Origin: Gallionellales bacterium GWA2_60_18
GTDB lineage: Bacteria > Pseudomonadota > Gammaproteobacteria > Burkholderiales > Gallionellaceae
Direction of reading: 5' to 3'
Length of the DNA: 64,000 nucleotides
NCBI GenBank assembly: GCA_001801105.1
Contig: MGWS01000022.1
Location: 20,731 to 84,730 of the forward strand
Positions 45,827 to 53,818 of this stretch are shown here, one piece after another (the stretch's first letter is position 1; each line of letters opens with the position of its first letter). The notes beneath the pieces were generated by a model. It searched no databases. It was not told the DNA's origin and saw only the letters and a program-made list of their open reading frames with translations. Position numbers and translations under genes: made by a program.

Positions 45827-47914
45827 TCAATCCGGCAGAGCTTTTTGACCGCCGCGCAGGGCGTTGAGCAGAATGCCGATGGTGGTGCCGTTATGCGCCA
45901 CCGAGGCGGCCACCGGCGCGAGCTGGCCGAGCGCGGCGGCACCGAGGATGGCACTGTTGGCGCCGATGGTGAGCTTGAAGTTCTTGCCGATCAGCTTCAT
46001 CGTGTTGTTGGCGAGCTGCTTGGCGTCGGCGACGCGCTCGATGCCGCCCTCCAGCAGGGCGATATCCGAAGTCAGGCGCGCGATGTCGGCACCCTGCTGC
46101 ATGGCGATGCCGACATGGGCGCCGGCGAGCGCCGGAGCATCGTTGATGCCGTCGCCGACGAAGGCGATCTTCGCGCCATCCGCCTTGATCTGCGCGACCA
46201 GTTCGGCCTTCTGCTCCGGCAGCAACTCGGCGTAAAAGCCGTCGAGACCCAACTGTTCGGCGAGTTCTGCGGCACGCTCATGGAGGTCGCCGGTCAGCAT
46301 GACGATGCGCTTCGCGCCGAGCGCACGCAGGCGCGCGATGGTGGCGGCGCTGGTCGCGCGCACCTGGTCCTTCAGCGCGATGACACCGATCAGCCGCCCG
46401 CCGAAGCCGATGTAGAGCAGCGTCTTGCCTTCGCGGAACAGGCGGTCAATGCGTTTTTTCTGCGCCGCATCGATCGGCACACGCTCGTCCTCCTCGACGA
46501 AATGGCGCGAGCCGACGACGATGCGCTGGCCGTCGATGGCGCTCGCCACGCCGTGCGCGGCGATGAACTGGACTTCCTTGTGGTCGAAGTGGCGGCCACG
46601 ATTCTTGCGCGCCGCCTCGACAATGGCGAGCGCGAGCGGATGGAAATAGTGCTCTTCCACCGAAGCGGCGAGATCGATCAAATCCTTCGCGGTGTAGTGC
46701 GCGTCGAAGGCGATCGAATCGGTGACGGCCAGCCGTCCGGTGGTCAGTGTGCCGGTCTTGTCGAAGACGAAGGTGTCGGCCTCGGCCAGACGCTCCAGCG
46801 CGTCGGCGCCCTTGATGAGGATGCCGCGCTTGCCGGCCTTGAACATGGCCGACTTGAAGGCCACCGGCGTGGCGAGCTTCAGGGCGCAGGAATAATCGGC
46901 CTGCAGCACCGCCGCCGCGCGCCGCCAATCGCCGGTGAGGAACCAGGCCGCACCGGCCAGCCCGAGCACACCGGGCACGAGGCGGTCGGCGAGTTTCGAT
47001 GCGCCCAGTTGCGCGTTGCTCTTCGCCGCGAGCGATTGCTCGACATAGTCGGCAATACGCGCCGCCGCCGTCCCGCAGCCGACATGCTCGGCGTAGATGC
47101 GCAACCGGCCTTCCTCGATCACCGTGCCGGAGAGCACCACGTCGCCGCGCGCACGGGTGACCGGCACGCTCTCGCCGGTCATCGCCGCCTCGTTCACCAG
47201 CGCCTCGCCGCCGAGCACGGTGCCGTCGACCGGAACCGTCGCGCCGGTGCCGACGATCACCGTCGCGCCGATGCCGACTTCCGCCGCCGCGACCTGGCGC
47301 TCGATGCCGTCCTCCTCGACCCACACTAGGCCGGTATCGGGGCGCAGCAGCTTCTTCAGCATGTCGTCGGAGCGGCGTTCGATGGAGTTTTCCAGATATT
47401 CGCCGAGCGCCAGCATGAACACCGTGGTATTGGCAGCGACATAGTCGCGGCTGCCGGTCGAGATCGCCACCGCCAGCGCCTCCAGCACATGGGAATTGAT
47501 GCCTTCCCTGAACAGGTCGCAGGCTGCGGCACGGTAGAGCGGCAGCGAGGCGGCGAGCGTGGCCGGCATCCGCATGGCCGGCGAAAGGCGGTTGGTGGCG
47601 AGCAGCAGGGCGGCGTTCGCCATGACCGTGACCAGTTCCTTGTCGGCGATCTTGCGTTCGGCTGCGGCGACCGGGAACGGCGGCAGCGCGAGGATTTCCG
47701 TCGCCAGTTGCCCGGCATCGGTCGCAGCCGGATCGAAGTCCAACGCCAGCGAGCGCGCCCGCGCATTGAGGCGCACCTGCAGCACGCCGGGCAGGTTCTC
47801 GACCGCGCGCGTGATGGCGCGCGCATCGACGCGCGCGCCGCGCGCCGCGCGGTAGCGAAAACGCACGCGCTGCGGCAGGCGGTGAACCGCTGTCAGCTCG
47901 ACGAAAGGCGACAC
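45827..47914 (-). CDS. P1B-type metal ATPase with Arg-rich N-terminal HMA-like domain, candidate FezB
   Basis: The 695-residue protein starts at a GTG. Its N-terminal HMA-like domain has RLPQRVRFRYR (12-22) and no CxxC. The catalytic core is intact: TGES 246-249, DKTGT 385-389 (phosphorylated Asp), HP 425-426, GDGINDAPAL 587-596. In the membrane helix before the P domain the usual CPC/SPC/TPC is replaced by SCA (342-344), which I recall as the mark of the P1B-6 group of ferrosome FezB proteins. Late helices contain NFKLTIGANSAILG and HNGTTIGILLNAL. It probably moves iron across a membrane. It is last of a four-gene operon. Confidence 0.85.
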   Translation of the reverse strand: MSPFVELTAVHRLPQRVRFRYRAARGARVDARAITRAVENLPGVLQVRLNARARSLALDFDPAATDAGQLATEILALPPFPVAAAERKIADKELVTVMANAALLLATNRLSPAMRMPATLAASLPLYRAAACDLFREGINSHVLEALAVAISTGSRDYVAANTTVFMLALGEYLENSIERRSDDMLKKLLRPDTGLVWVEEDGIERQVAAAEVGIGATVIVGTGATVPVDGTVLGGEALVNEAAMTGESVPVTRARGDVVLSGTVIEEGRLRIYAEHVGCGTAAARIADYVEQSLAAKSNAQLGASKLADRLVPGVLGLAGAAWFLTGDWRRAAAVLQADYSCALKLATPVAFKSAMFKAGKRGILIKGADALERLAEADTFVFDKTGTLTTGRLAVTDSIAFDAHYTAKDLIDLAASVEEHYFHPLALAIVEAARKNRGRHFDHKEVQFIAAHGVASAIDGQRIVVGSRHFVEEDERVPIDAAQKKRIDRLFREGKTLLYIGFGGRLIGVIALKDQVRATSAATIARLRALGAKRIVMLTGDLHERAAELAEQLGLDGFYAELLPEQKAELVAQIKADGAKIAFVGDGINDAPALAGAHVGIAMQQGADIARLTSDIALLEGGIERVADAKQLANNTMKLIGKNFKLTIGANSAILGAAALGQLAPVAASVAHNGTTIGILLNALRGGQKALPD

Positions 47915-47921
47915 GCGGCGA

Positions 47922-48425
47922 TCAGTCGACGTGCTCTGCGGCCATTTCCGCCTGGATGTCGGCCATCTGTTCCTTGATTTCCTCGATGCCGCCGGCGAGG
48001 CCGGAATACAACTGCGTGCCGGCGCGGATCAGCTTGGCGCGCATTTGTTCGTCGCCAAGCAGATACGCAGCGACCGCGCCGAGCAGCGCCCCGGTCAGAA
48101 ACTGCTGGCCGCCGCCCAGCGCGGCCAGCCCGGTGAGAGGACGCTGGCCCAGCAGGGCTTCGAGGCTCGTCCGGTCCAGTCCGCCGAATTTATCCTTGTT
48201 CTTGCCTTTTCTCTTCTTGGCCAATTTCAGCTCCTTGTTGAATAAAAGTTTTTCGATGCTTACTGCCGTGGACAGTGCGGTTCCGCCAATCAGGGCGGAG
48301 CGCAACAATTCTGCGCCCCGGCGCTTGTCCTGCAAGCTGGCGATCATGCCGGTGGCGACCATGCCGCGCACGAAACTGGCGGGTAGTTCGCGCGCCAGTC
48401 CGCCGTTCTTCTTCGCCTTCTTCAT
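47922..48425 (-). CDS. membrane-associated protein with glycine-rich helix and coiled-coil end, candidate ferrosome component
   Basis: The 167-residue protein has a basic N-terminus (KKAKKNGGLARELPASFVRGMVATGMIASLQDKRRGAELLRSALIGGTALSTAVS), a Lys-rich middle (KLAKKRKGKNKDKFGG) and a hydrophobic Gly-rich helix QFLTGALLGAVAAYLLGDEQ. An amphipathic helical tail follows (RAKLIRAGTQLYSGLAGGIEEIKEQMADIQAEM). The last part resembles YtxH-type and glycine-zipper proteins. It sits 7 bp before the ATPase and overlaps the gene before it. I recognise no characterised family; FezA-like membrane shaping is a guess from position. Confidence 0.65.
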   Translation of the reverse strand: MKKAKKNGGLARELPASFVRGMVATGMIASLQDKRRGAELLRSALIGGTALSTAVSIEKLLFNKELKLAKKRKGKNKDKFGGLDRTSLEALLGQRPLTGLAALGGGQQFLTGALLGAVAAYLLGDEQMRAKLIRAGTQLYSGLAGGIEEIKEQMADIQAEMAAEHVD

Positions 48426-48745
48426 GTGTCAGCCTTGGTGGTTCTGGACACACGCTTCGACGCGGCGGGCTTGGCGGCGGCTGGCTTGCGGACGGCGGGG
48501 GTTTTTACTTTGGCGGATTTCTTCGCCGCCGCCGGCGCGGGAGCCTCGGCGGCGGAATCCGGGCGATGCAGCAGGGCGATGCCCGACCGGGCCGCCGCGC
48601 GCACGCTGTTCTCCGCGCCGCTCGCGACGGTGCGCAGACGGCTGCCGGTTTCGTTCAGCGCGCGCTTGGCGCGTTCGCTGCGTAACGCGGAAACCGCAGC
48701 GGCACCGGCGGCCAGGCCGGCGAAAAATGGCAAGAGCGGGATCAT
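48422..48745 (-). CDS. small membrane-anchored protein with histone-H1-like Ala/Lys/Pro tail
   Basis: The 107-residue protein starts MIPLLPFFAGLAAGAAAVSAL, a short membrane helix with a small-residue GLAAGAAA face. An amphipathic stretch follows (RAKRALNETGSRLRTVASGAENSVRAAARSGI), then a disordered Ala-Pro-Lys tail (KKSAKVKTPAVRKPAAAKPA). It overlaps neighbours by 4 nt on both sides (ATGA). Family unknown; the operon position suggests a structural part in the ATPase-containing membrane. Confidence 0.6.
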   Translation of the reverse strand: MIPLLPFFAGLAAGAAAVSALRSERAKRALNETGSRLRTVASGAENSVRAAARSGIALLHRPDSAAEAPAPAAAKKSAKVKTPAVRKPAAAKPAASKRVSRTTKADT

Positions 48746-49137
48746 GGTGTTTTCTCCTTTTGGTGGGTGGGGTGATGGGATGGGGTCGCTGCGGCGGCGA
48801 ACAGTTCGAGCAGGGTCTCGGCGGCTGACGTGCTGCGGCCGCCGAGCAGATCGGGCCAGGCGGCATCGGGAATGGTGGCGCTGTCGTAAGTGATGACGCA
48901 GGAGCGTGCCAGCAGATTGAGCTGGATGTCATGCACGCCACGGATCGAACCGAGCGCCTGCTTCAGGCGCGCGCTGCCGATCTCGCGCAGCGCCGCTTCG
49001 TCCAGCGCGGCGGCATCAAGCTTGAGCCGCACCCGGCCCGCGACCTGGTGGGCAATGCGCAGATAGGGGGTAAAACCCGCCACGATCCGCCACGGATCGG
49101 GATTTGAAACGGCAGAAGATTTTTTGTCGGCAGCCAT
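48742..49137 (-). CDS. HMA-like domain protein with Arg-rich motif, candidate FezC-like
   Basis: The 131-residue protein has an HMA-like domain at about residues 25-90 (YLRIAHQVAGRVRLKLDAAALDEAALREIGSARLKQALGSIRGVHDIQLNLLARSCVITYD). The metal-binding CxxC is replaced by VAGRVRLKL (32-40). There is no membrane helix. It opens the four-gene ATPase operon and overlaps the next gene by ATGA. The CAGCCAGCCAG leader motif lies 24 bp before its ATG. Confidence 0.7.
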   Translation of the reverse strand: MAADKKSSAVSNPDPWRIVAGFTPYLRIAHQVAGRVRLKLDAAALDEAALREIGSARLKQALGSIRGVHDIQLNLLARSCVITYDSATIPDAAWPDLLGGRSTSAAETLLELFAAAATPSHHPTHQKEKTP

Positions 49138-49161
49138 GGCGCATCACCCGTGAGGTTTTCT

Positions 49162-49197
49162 CTGGCTGGCTGACCGCGCTGGTGCATGCGGCTGGCG
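49162..49197 (-). promoter_or_regulatory. bipartite CAGCCAGCCAG / CGCCAGCC leader motif, copy 2
   Basis: Plus-strand CTGGCTGGCTG (49162-49172) and GGCTGGCG (49190-49197) repeat exactly the two words of copy 1, with the gap shorter by 11 bases (17 instead of 28). It lies just upstream of the HMA-like/ATPase operon. Confidence 0.4.
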
Positions 49198-49292
49198 GGC
49201 TAATGGTCGAGTTGTGTTCGGCGCAACTTTAGCACAATTCGCAGCAGGACTTTTGTAGCTGTAGCGAGGCATCCGGAAAAGAAATTCAGAGG

Positions 49293-49712
49293 TCAGCGCG
49301 CCTCCGGCTCGGTCACGAAACCGATGCGCGACAATCCCGCGCGCGCTGCCGCCGACATCACTTCCGCCACCTTTTCGTAGGGCGTGGTGCGCTCGGCGCG
49401 CAGGTGCAGTTCGGGTTGCGGCGTTTGTGCGGCGGCGAGCTGCATGTGGGCGGAAAGCGCGGCGGCATCGAGCGGCTTGCCGTTCCAGTACACCTGCGCG
49501 GCGGCATCGATGCTGACCTGCACGTTATCCGGTTCGCTCAGGCTGGGCGCGGAACTCGCCTTGGGCAGGTCGACCTTGACCGCGTGGGTGAGCAGGGGTG
49601 CTGCGACGATGAAGATCACCAGCAGTACCAGCATCACGTCGATCAGCGGGATCATGTTGATCTCGGCCAGATCGCCGTCGGTGTCGCTGTCAGAGAAAGA
49701 TCCGAATGCCAT
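49293..49712 (-). CDS. exbD: biopolymer transport protein ExbD
   Basis: The 139-residue protein has one N-terminal membrane helix (IPLIDVMLVLLVIFIVAAPLLT) with the conserved functional Asp in LIDVML, followed by a periplasmic domain ending RIGFVTEPE. With ExbB it uses proton motive force to energise TonB. It is last in tonB-exbB-exbD, 9 bp after exbB. Confidence 0.94.
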   Translation of the reverse strand: MAFGSFSDSDTDGDLAEINMIPLIDVMLVLLVIFIVAAPLLTHAVKVDLPKASSAPSLSEPDNVQVSIDAAAQVYWNGKPLDAAALSAHMQLAAAQTPQPELHLRAERTTPYEKVAEVMSAAARAGLSRIGFVTEPEAR

Positions 49713-49721
49713 GATTGCTCC

Positions 49722-50486
49722 TTACGTCGCCGAGCGCGCCGCGACGCGGGCGATGATGTGCGCCGAGGTCGCGGTCACCGCATCCGCCGCCGCGCTGCCC
49801 TTGAGGCCGGTGGCAAGGAAGGTGAACACGTCGTGGGCGAATGAATCCAGCGCGGCCAGCGTGTTGCGGTTGGCGCGGGCGAAAGTGTTGTAGCCGATGG
49901 CGGCGGGGATCGCCACCGCCAACCCGATGGCGGTCATGATCAGCGCCTCGCCGACCGGCCCGGCGATCTTGTCCAGCGTGCCCTGGCCGCTGATGCCGAT
50001 CGCCATCAGCGCGTGGTAGATGCCCCAGACGGTGCCGAACAGGCCGACGAAGGGCGCGCTCGACGCCACGGTGGCGAGGAAGGTCTGGCCGTATTCGAGG
50101 CGCGCCTTGTCCTGCGCGATGGCGCGCTTCATCGCGCGCGTGAGGAACTCGTCCGGCGTGCCGGCATCGATCAGGCCGCGCGTCTTCTGGCCGTCCAGCG
50201 CGGCGCGGTGCTGCTCGATGGCGGTGAAGCCGTGATGCACCAGATGCGAGAACGCATCGGTGACGCCGGTCTCGCCCAAGCGCCGCGCGATATCGTCCAG
50301 ACTGTCGGCGGCCCAGAACGCGGCCAGAAAATCGTTGCTGGTGCGCCGCGCGCGGAACAGTCGCACGCCCTTGGTGACGATCAGATACCAGGTGCCCGCC
50401 GACATCAGGGTCAGGATGATGAGCAGGACGAGGGCGACGCCGTCGGCGTGGGTGATGAAGTGGGCAAAGCCCAGCGGGTTTTCCAT
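49722..50486 (-). CDS. exbB: biopolymer transport protein ExbB (MotA/TolQ/ExbB proton channel)
   Basis: The 254-residue protein has three membrane helices: ALVLLIILTLMSAGTWYLIV, then TFLATVASSAPFVGLFGTVWGIYHAL and ALIMTAIGLAVAIPAAIGYN, which hold the conserved proton-channel residues (TIG/AIP). The ATG at 50486 follows the tonB stop by two bases, so translation is coupled. It forms the pentameric channel around ExbD. Confidence 0.94.
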   Translation of the reverse strand: MENPLGFAHFITHADGVALVLLIILTLMSAGTWYLIVTKGVRLFRARRTSNDFLAAFWAADSLDDIARRLGETGVTDAFSHLVHHGFTAIEQHRAALDGQKTRGLIDAGTPDEFLTRAMKRAIAQDKARLEYGQTFLATVASSAPFVGLFGTVWGIYHALMAIGISGQGTLDKIAGPVGEALIMTAIGLAVAIPAAIGYNTFARANRNTLAALDSFAHDVFTFLATGLKGSAAADAVTATSAHIIARVAARSAT

Positions 50487-50488
50487 GG

Positions 50489-51112
50489 TCAACCGTTCAG
50501 TGAAAATACGATGGGGACAAGTACGGTGGCGGCAACGGCCGCGCTGCCGCGCCGCGCGGGCACGAAGCGCCAGCGGCGCACCGCATCCAGCGCCGCCCGG
50601 TCAAGACGTTCAGAGCCGCTGCCGGCCTGCACTTCGACCGCGAGCGGCAAGCCACTGGCGGCGACCTGCACGCGCAGCATCACCTTGCCTTCTTCGCCGA
50701 GGCGGCGCGACAGCGCCGGATAGGACGGTTTGGGATTGGCGAGATAATCCGCATCGAACAACGGCTGCGTCTCGCTCGGTGGCGCGGCGGGTGCTGCGAC
50801 CGCTTCCGGCGCGGCGGCGACAGGCTCTGCCGCAGCGGGCGCGGGTGCCACGGTCTCGACCGGCACGGGTTGCGGCGCAAGTTTGCGTAGCGGCTGCGGC
50901 GTTTCGACCGGGCGCGGCACCGGCTGCACGGTCTCGGGCTGTTGCGGCGCGGCAGGCGTCAGCAGGCGCACGCTGAGCACGTTCTGCGTCGGCAGCAGAT
51001 CGAACGATTGCTGCCGCAACAGCGCCCAGAACAGCAGGCCGTGCGCGGCGAGGACGATGCCGAAAACGGCAGGCGACAGGCGCGGCGAAAAATGCAGGGC
51101 AGCGTTGTTCAT
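50489..51112 (-). CDS. tonB: TonB energy transducer
   Basis: The 207-residue protein has an N-terminal membrane helix with the expected Ser/His features (LSPAVFGIVLAAHGLLFWALL), a long Pro-rich spacer (PAPAAAEPVAAAPEAVAAPAAPP) and a C-terminal domain YPALSRRLGEEGKVMLRVQVAASGLPLAVEVQAGSGSERLDRAALDAVRRWRFVPARR, the TonB signature. ATG 51112 has GGGGA before it; an in-frame ATG at 51124 overlaps the previous stop. It couples inner-membrane energy to outer-membrane receptors. No TonB-dependent receptor gene is in the window. Confidence 0.94.
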   Translation of the reverse strand: MNNAALHFSPRLSPAVFGIVLAAHGLLFWALLRQQSFDLLPTQNVLSVRLLTPAAPQQPETVQPVPRPVETPQPLRKLAPQPVPVETVAPAPAAAEPVAAAPEAVAAPAAPPSETQPLFDADYLANPKPSYPALSRRLGEEGKVMLRVQVAASGLPLAVEVQAGSGSERLDRAALDAVRRWRFVPARRGSAAVAATVLVPIVFSLNG

Positions 51113-51123
51113 CGTCGTCCCCA

Positions 51124-52620
51124 TCACCAGACGAACAGCACCATCCGCCAGTCGGCTGCGATCAGGGCCAGCGGCAGCAGCCACAGCGCGCCCGCCAGCG
51201 ATCTCGCCGCGACTCCGGCGCTGCCGCCCATGACGAGGCGCAGCCCGAGATATGCCGACCATGTCACGCCGAGCGTCAGCAACACGGCACGCACCTGCGC
51301 CAGCCAGCCGAGCGGCAATCCTTCGGCGCGCAGATGGGTCGCGGTCATCATCGACAGGCCGAGGAACAGGCCGATGCCGGCCAGCGGCACCAGGCCGAGC
51401 GCGAGCCTGCGCCAGTCGATGCGCGCGAGCTTTGCGGCGGCCAGTGTTGCCAGCAGCGTGGTGCCGCCGAGCGCCAGCGTGACGGTGCCGATCCAGGCGA
51501 GGATCGCCGCGCCGTCGAGCCAGGTGAAGATGTCGTTGGCTTCCGGGTAACGGGTGAGCAGCCACCATGCGGAGCTTTCATCGAGCATCCAGAATGTTTC
51601 GCGCTCCACCAGCCATTCGGCGGCGGCCTGTTTCATGACCACGAACCACGGGCTCACCGTCCACTGGAATGCGCCGATGGCCACGCCCAGCATGCCGAAC
51701 ATGAGCAGCAGCGCCTCGCTGGTGCGCGGCGCATCGCCGCCGAGGATCTCGGCGTGCGGCGAGCGCGCGGCGAGCTGCACGGCGTCGCGGTGGCCGCTGC
51801 AGCGCCCGCAGGCGTGGCATTGCGCCATGCCGTCGAGCTTCTTGACGTTGAGCAGCGGCGCACAATCGACCGCAGGGGTGCGTTGCGGATGGCGATTCCA
51901 CGCTTCGCGGTCGACTTGGAAATGCACCGGAGCGAGGCGCGCGAGCAGCGCGAACACACCGGACACCGGGCACAGGTAGCGGCACCAGACGCGCTTGCCC
52001 TTGCCGTAGAGCCAGCCGATGGCGACGGCGGCGACGGTGGAGCCGCCGAGGATCAGCAGCGCCGCCTGCGGATATTCATAGACGCTGATGAGCTGGCCGT
52101 AAATTGTGGTCAGCACGAAGGCGGCGAAGGGCCAGCCGCCCCAGCGCACCCAGCGCGGGATCGCACCGCCGCGTCCGTGGCGGCTGGCGAATTCGGAGAG
52201 CGCGCCCTCGGGGCAGAGCACGCCGCACCAGACGCGCCCGGCGAACATGATCGAGAGGATCACGAATGGCCACCAGACGCCCCAGAAAAGATATTGGGCG
52301 AGCAGCACCAGACGCTCGTGCCACTGCGCGGCATCGGGGAGTTTCTCCTGCAACGGTGCCGCCGAGCCGTCGGTGGCGCAATACTCGGGATCGACGAAGG
52401 ACGAGGCGCCCAGATCGGTCGAGAACAGGCGTGCCTCCGGGCCGGGGTGGGGCAGGAAGGCGGGCAACGCCACCAGCGCGGCGTAGAAGATCACGATCAG
52501 CCATTGCAGCGCGATGATGGCGCGGCGATGGCGCGCCATCCAGTCGCCCAGACGCGCCAGCCTGCCCGTGCGGATCGCGGCACGGGCAGGGATGAAGGTC
52601 AGCGGCCAGGTCTTGTCCAT
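51124..52620 (-). CDS. ftrD: FtrD-type 4Fe-4S membrane protein (polyferredoxin) of ferrous iron uptake
   Basis: The protein has about 498 residues and ten or so membrane helices. Cys motifs are CGVLCPEGAL, CRYLCPVSG and CHACGRCSGH, which would bind iron-sulfur clusters. This matches NapH/CcoG-like FtrD proteins that accompany FTR1 permeases in Bordetella and Brucella FtrABCD systems, where it is thought to receive electrons released when Fe(II) is oxidised. ATG 52620 (MDKTWP) or 52629 may start it; both lie around the ftrC stop. Confidence 0.87.
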   Translation of the reverse strand: MDKTWPLTFIPARAAIRTGRLARLGDWMARHRRAIIALQWLIVIFYAALVALPAFLPHPGPEARLFSTDLGASSFVDPEYCATDGSAAPLQEKLPDAAQWHERLVLLAQYLFWGVWWPFVILSIMFAGRVWCGVLCPEGALSEFASRHGRGGAIPRWVRWGGWPFAAFVLTTIYGQLISVYEYPQAALLILGGSTVAAVAIGWLYGKGKRVWCRYLCPVSGVFALLARLAPVHFQVDREAWNRHPQRTPAVDCAPLLNVKKLDGMAQCHACGRCSGHRDAVQLAARSPHAEILGGDAPRTSEALLLMFGMLGVAIGAFQWTVSPWFVVMKQAAAEWLVERETFWMLDESSAWWLLTRYPEANDIFTWLDGAAILAWIGTVTLALGGTTLLATLAAAKLARIDWRRLALGLVPLAGIGLFLGLSMMTATHLRAEGLPLGWLAQVRAVLLTLGVTWSAYLGLRLVMGGSAGVAARSLAGALWLLPLALIAADWRMVLFVW

Positions 52621-52621
52621 G

Positions 52622-53452
52622 TCAGCCATCCGGCGCGGCCTTCGTTTCCGGTTTCATTTCCGGGCGCAGCCGCCACAGCGCAAAACTCCAGAACACCAGA
52701 CTGGCGGCCAGCAGCATGCCGGCGGGGCGCGCGCGGTAGCCGGTGAAGTCGGCCAGGAAGCGTCCCAGCCCCTGGCCGTCGCCGAGCAGCGCCGAGGTGT
52801 CCCAGGCCGGGTCAAGCAGCGGCGGCAGCCACTCCATGCCGATCATGCGGTCGATGCCGTTGATCAGCAGCGCGTTGGCGATCAGCAGCAGCAGGATCTC
52901 GCTGACGCGGAACAGCGTGCGGTAGTTGAGGTAGCGCGCGCCGCGCGCGACCAGCCAGCTGGTCGCCGCCGCCGCGGCGAAACCGGCCAGCGCCGCGCCC
53001 AGCATGCCGGTCAGCGCGCCGCCGTCCTCGGCTTCGAGGCCGAGGCCGTAGAGAAACACCACGGTCTCGGCGCCCTCGCGCGCAACCGCCAGCGCGGTGA
53101 TGGCGGCGATGCCGAACGCGCCCGCGCTGTTTTCCGCGCGGGTCTCCAGTTCGCGCTTCATGTGGCGGCCGTGGCGGTGCATCCACAGCACCATCTGCAG
53201 GATCAGCGCGGAGGCGGTCAACATCATCGCCAACTGGAAGCGTTCCAGCGTCTCGCCGGCGAACTGGCTCTGCACGGCGAAGGTGGCGTAGCCGAGGGCC
53301 AGCGCCAGCGCCACGCCGGCACCGGCTCCCGTCCACAGCCCGCGCCGCAGCGTTGCCTGCTCTTGCTGGCGCGCGATCCACGATAGCAGCACGCCGATGA
53401 CCAGCATGGCTTCCAGGCTTTCGCGCCAGACGATGATGAAGGCATTGAGCAT
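52622..53452 (-). CDS. ftrC: FTR1 family iron permease (FtrC)
   Basis: The 276-residue protein has seven membrane helices with two REXXE iron-binding motifs, RESLE (near residue 10) and REGAE (near residue 124), each in a helix. It moves iron across the inner membrane after oxidation by its cupredoxin partner. It lies 7 bp after ftrB. Length and motifs fit EfeU/FtrC proteins. Confidence 0.94.
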   Translation of the reverse strand: MLNAFIIVWRESLEAMLVIGVLLSWIARQQEQATLRRGLWTGAGAGVALALALGYATFAVQSQFAGETLERFQLAMMLTASALILQMVLWMHRHGRHMKRELETRAENSAGAFGIAAITALAVAREGAETVVFLYGLGLEAEDGGALTGMLGAALAGFAAAAATSWLVARGARYLNYRTLFRVSEILLLLIANALLINGIDRMIGMEWLPPLLDPAWDTSALLGDGQGLGRFLADFTGYRARPAGMLLAASLVFWSFALWRLRPEMKPETKAAPDG

Positions 53453-53459
53453 GTTTGTT

Positions 53460-53816
53460 TTACCTCGCGATGAGTTGCATCGAGCCGGTTTCCTGATGGA
53501 ACTCGTCGATGAAAGTATGGGTACCGGGGCGCAGCGGCGGCGTGACGACGAAGGAGGTGCCGCCGGGCGCGAGCACCTTTTCGACGCGCAGGTCGAGGTT
53601 CTCGAACTCGATCGGCCCCGGCCCTTCGTTGCGGATGATGAGCTTGATGCGCTTGCCGGTTGGCACCTCGATACGCTCGGGCAACAGGCGACCGTCCTTC
53701 GCCACCACTTCGAAGGTGGGCAACGCGTCGGCCCGGCTGTCAGCCGCCCAAGCCGCGCCCAGCAAGAGCAGCGCCGCCAGCATGAGGAAGGTGGTGTTGC
53801 GGGTCTGGGCGCGCAT
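53460..53816 (-). CDS. ftrB: periplasmic cupredoxin FtrB
   Basis: The 118-residue exported protein has a signal peptide ending AAWA, then LPTFEVVAKDGRLLPERIEVPTGKRIKLIIRNEGPGPIEFENLDLRVEKVLAPGG and GTHTFIDEFHQETGSMQLI, a cupredoxin_1-type fold. Copper ligands are reduced: one His and Met residues near the C-terminus are seen, as in FtrB-type proteins. It is proposed to oxidise Fe(II) for the permease. The gene lies between the porin and ftrC with gaps of 2 and 7 bp. Confidence 0.88.
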   Translation of the reverse strand: MRAQTRNTTFLMLAALLLLGAAWAADSRADALPTFEVVAKDGRLLPERIEVPTGKRIKLIIRNEGPGPIEFENLDLRVEKVLAPGGTSFVVTPPLRPGTHTFIDEFHQETGSMQLIAR

Positions 53817-53818
53817 GG

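Noticed and set aside
45827..47914. P1B ATPase as an ordinary copper or zinc exporter
   Set aside because: No CxxC in the HMA domain and no CPC/SPC in the transport helix; iron genes surround it and no copper or zinc regulator is nearby.
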